Of a DNA stretch of 64,000 bases, positions 37,446 to 47,240 are shown piece by piece. Position 1 is the first letter of the stretch; every line of letters starts with the position of its first letter. The notes beneath the pieces are model-generated. The model ran no database searches. It was given only the letters and a program-made list of their open reading frames with translations, and was not told the origin of the DNA. The stretch is from contig OX465107.1 of assembly GCA_949987565.1 (NCBI GenBank), forward strand, positions 5,780,112 through 5,844,111, in the 5' to 3' direction. Source of the stretch: Luidia sarsii. Its lineage: Eukaryota; Echinodermata; Asteroidea; Paxillosida; Luidiidae. A program made the position numbers and the translations under genes.

Positions 37446-37708
37446 TCTCTCCCACCCCTCTCTCTCTCTGTCCCTCTCTCTCTCTCTTCCTCCCTCTCTT
37501 CCTCTGTCCCTCTCTCTTTCTCTCTCTCCCTCTCTCTCTTCCTTTCTGTCTCTGTCCCTCTCTCCCCCTCTCTCTCTCTTTCTTTATCTCTCTCTCTTCC
37601 TTTCTCTGTCTCTCTATCTCCCTCTCTTCCTCTCTCTCTCTCTCTCTGTCTGTCTCTCCCCTCTCTCTCTCTCCCTCCCCTATCCCCCCCCCCTCTCTCT
37701 CTCTCATT
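37446..37708. repeat. CT-rich polypyrimidine tract
   Basis: About 260 bases of CTCTCC/CTCTGT words on the plus strand. Leu/Ser/Pro (plus) or Arg/Glu (minus) frames over it are artefacts. Confidence 0.9.
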
Positions 37709-39055
37709 CAATCACTCTCTAGAGATGCACTAGTTAGCAATCAGTTTGGCAGACAGGGCACAGTTTTTCGAAGTCAATGCGATGACGCTTAAGAGTTCAC
37801 CCTTTGCGTCTGCATACCTGCTTACAAGTCGAGATGATAAAAGCAGAAAAAATAGAAGACCCGAGACTTTGACTTCAAGAGGGACTTTTGAAGCATCCTC
37901 TAAATGCTGGCATTGATAGGCAGCTCAGACGGAAATCACCCTGGCACTCTATGGGGAGTCATGGTCCCTCGCTTTACGGGGTGGGGGGGGGGGGCCTAAG
38001 CTGAAACTTGACTGAGGAGGAGGACTGGAATCAAGTCTAGCCTCCCCCCCCCCCCCTCATGGGGGAAGTCACACAGGAACTATCAATCAACAGGCACACC
38101 AGGAATTCTGCCAAATTTCGGAAATGACTGTGTGTTATGATGTCACTTCAAAACATGAATCAAAGTCACTGTTTGACCCTCTCCTGACAAACTGCCAAAC
38201 TGCGGGGAGGAAGAGCCCTGCTTGCACAAACCACCTTACTCGACCTGCCTATAGATAGGCTGCAGCAACAACACGACGGTCTACAGTGAGAGACAGTGTA
38301 TACCGTACGTACTGGTGAATACTGTGCATGCACACTGCACAGCGTGGAGAAAAACCAGCCATCTTGGCAGCGTTTGTCACAGGCAACAGGCTGAATGGGT
38401 CAGGAAACAACACAGTGTTCGCAACTCCTCTGTGCGGTGAATCATGGCGAGGAATCAAGTCACTACATGTAGTTGGCCGCAAAACAAACCTACATGTAGG
38501 CCAAAGCGTCCGATATCCAGATTTCATGCAGGAAAAATTATTCATAAAAAAACAACAACCCTTCTCCTTGAAAAATTCCGTTTACTTACGTGCACTTGAT
38601 TCTCTTCCAATATCCGAGTGTAACTTCACATGCCAGCGGAGAGAAGATACCTCACATTACTCAACTGACCGGTGTGCCTGTTATGTTATTGCCGCACCGT
38701 ATACAGGGAGGAAGGAATTGCTGCCAATTCGCTGAAGAGTGCACAGCCTTATGCACCTGAACTACACACGGACGGACGGACCGGCTTGACACTGACTGTG
38801 TACAGTATAGGTTGGGAGCCCTGTGTTACTGCACGCATGGTGGCAAGGCATCTTGACACAAGCAGGCCTGCTGTGGGCAGAATCCACTCACTGGCAACTC
38901 TGTCAATAGAGGGCGGCATTTAGAAAAAGCTGTGTCAGGCTGGTGCAGCTGTTGACATTGGCAAAAGTGGCAAGGGTCTAACTTGTACAGTAGTTAGCAG
39001 AGATTCACAAATCACCATTCCTATTTGTAGATGGATTGGTTGAGTGTATCACATG
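37709..39055. other. Non-coding stretch
   Basis: G run at 37981-37993 and C run at 38043-38056. The frame 38328-38735 (+) has no recognised domain. Confidence 0.4.
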
Positions 39056-39560
39056 AATGTTAATATGTACATTCTTAAATGTGTTGTACATGTAATTTCC
39101 AATGGTACATGTGTCAACTTATATGTACATGTACGTGTAGTACAGTAGTTTACATGTACATGTACATTTGTAGATTGTAATCTCCTGAAGACACAAGCAT
39201 AATTCTGCTGTTGAGGTGTGACGGCTACAATCATGTGTGCAGGGCAAAAACGTAAATGTACATGTATATGGTCATTATACATGTACATGTACAAGTACGC
39301 ATAGCAATATGCAATGTGCAATGTACACCATAATAAGCACATGTGCATGTCACACATGTGCAGTACACATGTACTGTACATTACATTACTGTACATTACA
39401 TGTACATGTACATGTACAATGTACAAGTAAGGCAGTAATGTATAACAAGCGGTAACACAGTGATAGACTGCTATACTGTACATGTAAAGGCAACATTGCT
39501 GCACATCCCATAAAATACATGTAGTGCATACCCATGCACATAAATATGACATGCACATGA
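39056..39560. repeat. TACATG/TGTACA repeat region
   Basis: Dense TACATGTACATG blocks (39120-39165, 39250-39292, 39365-39425) with single words between. Confidence 0.85.
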
Positions 39561-39585
39561 AATATGTTGCACAGAACATGTAGGG

Positions 39586-39905
39586 ATGCCTGATTGCCTG
39601 TGTTCATCTATTTCTAATGAACACACGCATGAAATTGTACATGATGATGGACCGCCTGTCACTGTCAACTCAAGTGATAATACACGACGCACAGCCGTAC
39701 TCCTCAGTCGCAAACCTGATCGCTATCACGGCATAAGAGCAAATCAGACCAGTATGCAGACGCCACGGTGTTCAGAGCAAATAGACGGCCAACAGCAGTC
39801 ATCTACAACGTCCAATTCGCAATACAGCTCACTCCAGTGAAGAGAAAAGCAGTTTAATTTGCTCTTCTTTTTTTTGTCGAGGAGAGGAATGTCACGTCCA
39901 AGTAT
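39586..39905 (+). mobile_element. Possible 3' end of a Gypsy-type LTR retrotransposon
   Basis: An open frame to the TGA at 39838-39840 ends with TRRTAVLLSRKPDRYHGIRA and a Gln/Ser-rich tail. The R-R-x(3-6)-S-R-K-P-D-R-Y pattern resembles the extreme C-terminus of many Gypsy pol proteins. Forty bases on is a purine-rich GAGGAGAGGAA followed directly by TGTCACGTCC (from 39889), which looks like a polypurine tract and the TG-initiated start of a 3' LTR. The putative LTR is interrupted after about 17 bases by the MITE at 39906. The 5' part is absent. This rests on motif resemblance only. Confidence 0.35.
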
Positions 39906-40550
39906 GGCCGTCTCCACTGTCCCAATTAAACTTGATTATTTGGATCGTGATTTGAATCGCGATTCTTCAAACTCCAATTTTTGTATACATAATACATGTG
40001 ATGTGTGTGGACACAATAAAGGCGATTATGAGTGGGATTTGAATCGCGATTCTTCAAACTCCAATTTTTGTTTACATACATACATGTGATGTGTGTGGAC
40101 ACAATAAACGCGATTATTAGTGGGATTTGAATCGCGATTCTTCAAACTCCAATTTTTGTATGTATGTGTGTGGACACAATAAACATGATTATTAGTGGGA
40201 TTTGAATTGCAATTCAGACTCCACTATTAGTGAGACTTTTCCTAACAACCTTGTTTACCGGTATTTGCGACGCTGCGTATGTGGGAATGCTACGCTAAAT
40301 CGCACCTTTTTCTAAAAATCCCACAATGCAAGGCTCGCACTCTGACTGACAGGAAGTGCCGCGCTTGTTTATATGGCTCCCTGCATGGGCCACCCCCAAG
40401 GACACACCCACCATTTGACCACAACTGCTATAAACCACAAACGGCTCGCTATTTTTTGGCCTGTGGAATCGCGAGCCAAAAAAAAAAACCCCCAAAAAAG
40501 GCTTTTGAATCGTGATTCAAATTGCGATTATTTGGACAGTGGAAACGGCC
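39906..40550. mobile_element. MITE with GGCCGTTTCCACTGTCC ends and an internal tandem array
   Basis: The left end (GGCCGTCTCCACTGTCCC) matches the complement of the right end (GGACAGTGGAAACGGCC, ending at 40550). The subterminal parts on both sides carry TTGAATCGCGATTC-type palindromes. Internally, about 39950-40230 holds three tandem copies of a 75-90-bp unit (GATTTGAATCGCGATTCTTC, then CCAATTTTTGTAT and TGTGTGGACACAATAAA) and a fourth partial copy. No coding capacity. A partial relative is at 41127-41268. Confidence 0.7.
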
Positions 40551-41126
40551 CTAATGACTGAGCATGACAAGTCTTGGACCCGCACTGTCCACTAGAGATT
40601 CCGAACCACGAACCACTGGCTTAATGAAAAGCACCCGGCCATTACTCTGCCAATGATGGACATTGATATGCCAAGCATTCAAGAGACTACAACCTGCACA
40701 CTAAACTGACAATCACCACAAAAAAAAAGACCCTCCATGAAATGCCTGATAAATCAAGAGCTTCATGACTTCAAACCTTTGCTATTAGGATATCCTGGTT
40801 GGAGTGGGGAAGCCATCAAGGCTTCCATAACACTGCACTAAGTGCGATTCCATTTCATAACACTGCGCTATTAAGCGCGCTTCCATTCTGTAAATGGGCA
40901 AGGTTTCTATGGCAACACAAATAAATAAAGCCCCCTTTAATAATACTGGACTAGATAGCCATTGAGAAGGATGTGACTTGTCACTGTCCAGCTTTCATTT
41001 AAACATCATGCTCATTCTGACAATACACTAACAGTTAATGGTGGAAGTCCTAACTTACATTTTTTTTCTTTTTTCATTATTTGATGGGATAAAAATAGTT
41101 TCGACACTTATTTGAAAAAATCTCAA
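40551..41126. other. Non-coding stretch between related MITE copies
   Basis: Contains imperfect repeats CATAACACTGCRCTA near 40827-40875. If the LTR reading at 39889 is right, its continuation should start at 40551. Confidence 0.4.
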
Positions 41127-41268
41127 TAATAGTGGAGTCTGAGTCACGATTCAAATCCCACTAATCATCGCGTTTATTGTGTCCACACACGCAAAAAAAG
41201 TGGAGTTTGAATCGCGATTCAACTAAATCCAAATAATCATGTTTATTTAGTGCAGTGGAAAACGGCCC
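41127..41268 (-). mobile_element. Partial copy of the GGCCGTTTCCACTG MITE
   Basis: Carries GATTCAAATCCCACTAATCA, the TTTATTGTGTCCACACA segment in reverse orientation relative to the array at 39950-40230, a TTGAATCGCGATTCAA palindrome, and the end CAGTGGAAAACGGCCC. Its other terminus was not found. Confidence 0.65.
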
Positions 41269-41536
41269 TAATCATGACAGAAAAACAACAACCCACAACA
41301 GCGACAAATGCAAAGAAAGTTTTCCTGACTTTGGCTCTCACACCGCTTTTGACTCATTCCCTAAATCCCTCATCCAATTTGTGACCCATGGAACATGAAG
41401 CTAGCACATCCTCACTACACCAATTTACCAAACTCATTTCTGAACCAAATGAACTTGCTGCCTTGGACCTACATGTACATGTATACATTGTACAACTCAG
41501 AGAGGTTGAGGATCCTGGTACCTGGTACTACGCATT

Positions 41537-41840
41537 AGGGCTCAACCTTAGCACTAGCGCGACGGTCATTGTCTAGTCAAAACAGCTGCGGGCTAGTAAA
41601 ATGACCCACTTTGCTAGCCCGGCGGACTAGTACATGTACAAAGTAGGCAGCGGTGTGGAGGCAAAATACTATGCGGGCGGGTATGAGAAAGTAGAAACTA
41701 ATAGTTAGTTTTACTTGCCCTTATAACCTTGAGTTAAATTCAATATTAATTTATACAGGGCTAGTAAAACTTGCTGCGAGCTAGCAAAAAACTCAATTTA
41801 GTAGCCCGGTGGGCTATTTAAAAAAAAACTTAAGCGCGAG
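41537..41840. mobile_element. GGGCTCGACCTTAG-type hAT-like MITE, copy 1
   Basis: Homologous over about 300 bases to 44602-44920: shared GGTCATTGTC, TGACCCACTTTGCTAGCC, AGGCAGCGGTGTGGAGGCAA, CCTTGAGTTAAATTCAATAT and AGGGCTAGTAAAACTTGCTG blocks. The left end AGGGCTCAACC and right end GGGTT/GCGAGG-like sequence form short terminal inverted repeats. CAGGG-type ends suggest hAT. A TACATGTACA word has been gained inside. Confidence 0.7.
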
Positions 41841-41854
41841 GCTTGCGCATCAGC

Positions 41855-41882
41855 GCATGTACATGTACATGTACATGTACAT
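41855..41882. repeat. (TGTACA)n simple repeat
   Basis: Four tandem TACATG units immediately after the hAT-like MITE. Confidence 0.9.
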
Positions 41883-42065
41883 CTGCAAGAGCAGAGAAAG
41901 GGACCTGCTGAATTTCATAACAATTGGCAATGACATCGCAGGACATACTGGCCACATGCTGCGGACAGACAACTAACTCACTCCAACAGGATCGTGGGCA
42001 CTGAGAGATGACCTCAAGTGTACACCAGCATACCACAGACACTTCCTGAAAGCTTGGGGTCAGGA

Positions 42066-42208
42066 AAGATGAGAGAGAGAGGAGAGTGAGGGGGGTGAGA
42101 GGGAGAGAGGTGAGGGGGGTGAGAGGGAGAGAGATGAGGGGAGGGAGAGAGAGAGATGAGGGGAGTGAGAGAGAGAGAGAGAGCGAGCGAGAGAGAGAGA
42201 GAGAAAGA

Positions 42209-42266
<58 letters not shown>

Positions 42267-42540
42267 GATAGAGAGAGACAGAGACGGACAGAGAGACAGA
42301 GCGACAGAGAGGATGGGTGGGGAGAGAGAGAGATGGGAGGAGAGAGAGAGAAATGGGTAGAGAGAGATGGGTAGAGGGAGAGAGGGAGAGAGAGGGGGAG
42401 AGGGGAGAGGGTGAGAAAAGATAAGGCGACAGAGAGAGGGGAGGGAGAAAGACACAAGGAGGGAGGGAGAGAGACACAAGGAGAGTGGGAGGGAGACAGA
42501 GAGCGTGGGAGGACGACAGAGAGAGAGAGGGGGAGGTCAA
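42066..42540. repeat. GA-rich polypurine tract
   Basis: About 475 bases of GAGA/GGGAGA words, with a pure GA core at about 42214-42254. It is the opposite strand polarity to the CT tract at 37446. Confidence 0.92.
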
Positions 42541-42887
42541 AAGACTGGAGAAGGCAAGGGAGATCTCAAGAAAAACCTGATCAGACAGTTGGGCACAAAC
42601 AACTGATGGGGCAGGGGCCCTGTCATATTGAGGGGGGGGGGGACTGGCAACTCACACATGACAGGCCTGCTCAGTGCTTCCTGCTGTTGAGCCAGTGCAA
42701 ACCAACCCCTACCACCCTCTCCCTCCTGCTCTATATTGTCGCTTGACTTTGGCAGAGTTTTTTATATATCGCATCCCAGAGGCTTACAGTCCCCTTCGCT
42801 CTCGTCTCGAACCGTGGCCTCTTTTTCTCAGCCTGCGATGACCTTGACAAAGAAAGGGACCACCGTTCATTTATCAAGACTTATCAA

Positions 42888-42893
<6 letters not shown>

Positions 42894-42918
<25 letters not shown>

Positions 42919-42966
42919 GAGGAGGAGGAGGAGGAGGAGGAGGAGGAGAAGGAGGAGGAGGAGGAG
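42894..42966. repeat. (GGA)n trinucleotide repeat
   Basis: About 24 GGA/GAG triplets with one AAG interruption. The poly-Glu frame is an artefact. Confidence 0.9.
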
Positions 42967-43234
42967 AGGGGAAGTGGGATGAAATTAAGACTGCCCTTCA
43001 GTTCCCATTAGAACTCTACCTTGAGTTGAGAGCTGAGATTCAGGTTGGGACCTTGCGAACATCTTCACCAAGCATTATGTACATTACGCGATTTGATTTG
43101 ATTAGGGTGGATTAAACCATTTTTTGTTTCTCATGTGGAAGAACATGCAGATGCGCCTGCACAACTGTCAAGAATGAAAGTGTAGCGCAGAATTCTGCAC
43201 CTTCCTGTACAAATTATGTACAGTGTTGTACACA

Positions 43235-43470
43235 CACTGCCCTGCAAAAGTTATATCGCACCCACTGCACAATTTTCAACTTAAGATTTCACTTTGCAAT
43301 ACAATCACAGTTGTTCACTAGACTATCAAACCTGTGTTTGGAGTCATTATTTCAATCAGTAATAACTAATTATCATATTTCCACTAAGAAGCACCATCTG
43401 CATTACGGCTAAAAAGAGTAACACAAAGCAGATTTTTGTGTGGGTGCGATATGACTATCGCAGGGCAGTG
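43235..43470. mobile_element. 236-bp mariner-like MITE
   Basis: Terminal inverted repeats of about 30 bases: CACTGCCCTGCAAAAGTTAT at the left and ATGACTATCGCAGGGCAGTG at the right, with inner ATCGCACCCAC/GTGGGTGCGAT. The right end abuts TA, as expected for Tc1/mariner; the left flank reads CA, probably a mutated TA. Internal sequence is non-coding. Confidence 0.75.
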
Positions 43471-43596
43471 TACATATGTACATTACATGCAGGCCTACAG
43501 TGCATACTTGATTCACTTTCCACATTATCATTATAGGATCATTGGAGAGAAGAAAACAAAACGAGAAATATATGTCTGTTGTGAAACAGAGCATAG

Positions 43597-44377
43597 AGCT
43601 TTTCCGCTTCTGTTTGTAACAAGTCATAGAATAGCCCCATTCCTACTCCAAAACGCATGTACATATTTTGTGCACAAAGCCTATGGGACTCGAGTGTGGT
43701 ATTCAAAAATTCATAAAAAATATAAACAATGGTCCTTCGGTTCGAAACTTTAGATTTGGAATGTCTAGCACGATAGCTAACTACATACCAAATTTCGAGA
43801 TGATCGGCCAATGCTTTATATGTGTTTTAAAATCACACATTTTGATGACGTCATGATTGTGTAACGACATTTTGGCTCCGGAAGGTGTTTCTAAACCATG
43901 TCCCCAATAGATATCAAAGAAAAAATGAAAAAAATCTCGCTCCGTTGGCCAAATATGCTCATTTCAATGTGAAAATCTGAAAAGTTCATGACCTCATAAA
44001 TATTCATGAGATGACGTCACGGTCAATCGATGGCAATTTTTGGATACACCTTTTCCCAATTTAGATACAGTGCAAAGTTGAAACCAAACGAACTTGCACT
44101 TTTGCTTTTAATGGATTTTGAAATTTGCCCCTTCAAAGCAAGGTCACGTGACACGTGATGACGTCATGATGACATCAAGGTGTTTAGGATCAATTTCAGC
44201 ATGGGCTTTATGCATTTGCCACGTTTGAAAAAAATCCAAGTCTGTTCAATGACCAAAGTCGTGCTTACAAAACCCCTGTGCATTGTCTATGGGCTTTGGG
44301 GGAGAAGAAGAAGAAGACTAAGAAAAAGCCTAACAAAAGATATAGCTTTTCCGCTTCCCTGGAAGCGGCGGAAAAGC
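43597..44377. mobile_element. 781-bp AGCTTTTCCGCTTC-ended non-autonomous element
   Basis: AGCTTTTCCGCTTC at 43597-43610 is matched by GCGGAAAAGCT at the right end, where a second, inverted copy makes a terminal hairpin (TAGCTTTTCCGCTTCC / GGAAGCGGCGGAAAAGCT). The interior carries several TGACGTCA palindromes (about 43845, 43995 and 44160) and no coding frame. Confidence 0.6.
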
Positions 44378-44601
44378 TAATTAAAGACGTACATTGTACA
44401 CCATGAGAAGGTTTGATAGTCATATTTGACTGGAGCCCTTTTAACCAAGACATAACTGCTTAGAAGATTTGGCCTCTGCCTTCCCGATGTAGGGATAATT
44501 CTTTGTATATATATACATGTACATGTACATGTACATATAAAAACCGTGACATGCAGTTTGTGACTTTGAATCAAACAGGTTTATGGTTGACCTATGAAAT
44601 T
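44378..44601. other. Short spacer with TACATG repeat
   Basis: TATATACATGTACATGTACA tract at about 44508-44537; otherwise nothing recognised. Confidence 0.6.
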
Positions 44602-44920
44602 CAGGGCTCGACCTTAGCACTAGCCTGATGGTCATTGTCCATTAAAAACAGCTGCGCGCTAGTAAAATGACCCACTTTGCTAGCCTGACAGACTAGTACA
44701 AAGTACATGTAGGCAGCGGTGTGGAGGCAAAAAACAATGCGGGCAGGGATGAGAAAGTAGAAACTAATAATTTGTTTTACTTGACCTACAGTTGTAATAA
44801 CCTTGAGTTAAATTCAATATTATTAATTATACAGGGCTAGTAAAACTTGCTGTGGGCTAGCAAAAAACTAAATTTACTAGCCCGGTGGGCTAGTTAATTA
44901 AAAAAAAAAAGGTGCGAGGG
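44602..44920. mobile_element. GGGCTCGACCTTAG-type hAT-like MITE, copy 2
   Basis: Second copy of 41537-41840 in the same orientation, with cleaner ends: CAGGGCTCGACCTTAG at the left and AAGGTGCGAGGG at the right as terminal inverted repeats. An 8-bp target duplication is not obvious. Confidence 0.75.
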
Positions 44921-45680
44921 TTGGAAATGACCCACTGGCCACGCCGGTGAACCCTGACAGCGCTTGGCATTGTGTGTGGGATGGGGGGGGGAGGGGAGGG
45001 GAGGTAAGCAAGATGGGTGACTGGGTGTCTGTTTCACTGGCCATTTCCACGGACATTCTGACAAGATTTACGAGTGAACCGTTCAGATAGTACTTCTGTT
45101 ACAAATCCCCGGCTGAAACCCTAATTCCGGTCACTGGTCCAAGAGCTTGGAGGAGATTTTAAATCGCCACTTCATGTCAAAGCTAGCAATGGCTTTGAGT
45201 CTGCCAAGACGCACAGCCAGCGTGAAGTGTGGAGGCGCCCTCTCGAGCAAGCCAACAAGAAAGCCAACCGACAACCAGCCCCCCCCCCTCTCCCCTGCTA
45301 AGCCAAGGGGTTACTAGGGTGAACTGACAACATTGGTTAGAATCTCTTTCAGGACCGGAAGTACTTATTTTCAGGAAACATTAATCAGTCGCCACACAGC
45401 GAAGGGAGGGGGGGGGTCAAGTTGGGTTGGAATGGAAAAATCTGCTGGGTCAGATACAGTATATCCACGGCGGTGCAACGGTTGAACTTCAAGGACGGCT
45501 GCGCGTAGGCAACCCTGTCATCCGTACCAAAGCGTGCACCCGCTTGGATGGAACAAGAACGCAGTCATTACATTGCAAAAAAAAAAAAAAAAACAGAAGA
45601 GAAAAATATGTAAATTTGGAACGAGACTAGGGTATGCAACTACTGTTCAATTAACACACACAAATTTGGACTTCCTTCAC
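44921..45680. other. Non-coding stretch
   Basis: G and C homopolymers (about 44983-44995, 45281-45290, 45407-45417) and poly-A at 45578-45593. No exon recognised. Confidence 0.45.
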
Positions 45681-45946
45681 TGTGTACATGTACCAGAGTG
45701 CCATGTACATGTACATGAACAAGTGTACTGTACACGTGTACATGTACACATATGTACATGTGTGTACATGTACTGTACCAGAGTGCCATGTACATGTACA
45801 CATGTATACTGTATACATGTACGTATACATGTACATGTACATGTACCAGAGTGCCATGTTCCAGAGTGCCATGATGTACACGTACATGTACATGTACATG
45901 TACATGTACATGTACATGTACTTGTACATGTACTGTACATTCCTGA
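45681..45946. repeat. TGTACA array with embedded ACCAGAGTGCCATG units
   Basis: TACATGTACATG arrays in which CAGAGTGCCATG recurs four times (about 45694, 45780, 45848 and 45863). This shows amplification of a composite unit rather than a pure hexamer. Confidence 0.85.
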
Positions 45947-46250
45947 GCCAATATTGACCTAGGCTGGGACAGTCTTGCATCAACTTTAAAAGTACATGTG
46001 TATATATGACTATACATGTACATGTACATTTTGTACATCGCTTGATTTATGTTCTATTTTTCCTTCCCCCTAGTTACGTCACGGCTCTGGATATAAACAT
46101 CATGTACATGTACATTGTAGTACACATGTACATGTATCATTCTTAACTGGCGAGGGGTAGGATGAACTTTCTGGAAGGCCAGACCTTCCGAAAAAAAGAT
46201 ATTGCTTTGTGTGTGCACTGTGTTGCACATTTATGTGTACACTATTATAT
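45947..46250. other. Non-coding stretch with TACATG words
   Basis: Short TACATGTACA blocks at 46012-46028, 46103-46115 and 46122-46136. Confidence 0.6.
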
Positions 46251-46555
46251 CAGGGCTCAAATTTCAGAAAACAAATGTACGAGACATCAGGTCTAGTAAG
46301 TGAAGACTCTTACTGGACCTGAACTATTTTTACAAGACCTGTGTCATAAATAAGAAAAAAAGAAAAACAAATTGCACACAGTGAAAGAAATACCATGAGA
46401 AAATGCTGTTTACTTGCACTGTTGTACAGGTGAACGTAAGTGTTACATTTGAGTGTTATTTTTTTTCTTCATGGTGCAAGAAAAAAAAATACTAGACACT
46501 AGACAGCTGAAATTACTAGACTCGGTCCACGGTCTAGTGGATATTTTGAGCCCTA
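46251..46555. mobile_element. Possible MITE with GGGCTCAAAT ends
   Basis: Starts CAGGGCTCAAATTTCAG and ends ATATTTTGAGCCCTA, giving inverted ends similar to the hAT-like copies, but the interior differs (GGTCTAGTAAG, CTAGACACTAGACAG, CCACGGTCTAGTGG). Probably a different subfamily. Confidence 0.5.
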
Positions 46556-47162
46556 TCGTAATGCTTTGTTACAACCTTGTGTGAACCATGATGATGAAGA
46601 CAGCATGTACTGTAGCCTACATGTACATATTTAAGTCCACAGTATGACTGCCAATGTTGAACCTTGTGCATTAATTTGTGGATAATGGATACATTTCCAA
46701 TATGATAATTTGATAAGAGGTTCCTAAATATAATTGACATAGTGAAATACATGTACATGATGTACATGCACATTCAGGCTTGCCAAACTGTGGTCTTATA
46801 ATGAGGTGCGGGCAAGGAGAGGGGGGTAGTATTGCTAGATGGGGCAAGTGGGTGACACAGACACTTATTGAGTTGAGCAGTAGTGGGCCAGCCTTGACAA
46901 GTTGGCAGACACGTTGGAGCTTGAAAGAAGACTGGGCCTTTAGAAGATGAACGACTGAGGTGCCGGTGATGCGCCCAAGATGCGTCAAAATCAACTGATG
47001 AAATCTTAGCCGCAGAACATTAGCACTGATTACGCTCTGAATGTTTAATGTGGTTTTTATATGCATGCTACAGATGCTTTAGAGATCAACAAACTGACAG
47101 TGCGCAATAGCTGTGGCTGCTATAATCCCCTGTGTGTAGCTGCATACATACCATGGCAAGTC
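46556..47162. other. Non-coding stretch
   Basis: The longest frame (minus, 46671-47066) has no recognisable domain and no splice context. Confidence 0.35.
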
Positions 47163-47240
47163 TGAGTACAAAATCTGCATTGGCTGGATACAGTCAGTCA
47201 GTGCCTTGATTGAGTACAAAATCTGCATTGGCTGGATACA
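47163..47240 (+). repeat. Direct duplication of a 30-bp unit, 48-bp period
   Basis: TGAGTACAAAATCTGCATTG plus GCTGGATACA occurs at 47163 and again at 47211 with an 18-bp spacer. Confidence 0.85.

Noticed and set aside
42411..43011. Frames over the GA and GGA tracts (Arg/Glu-rich, poly-Glu)
   Set aside because: Simple-repeat translation with no independent support.
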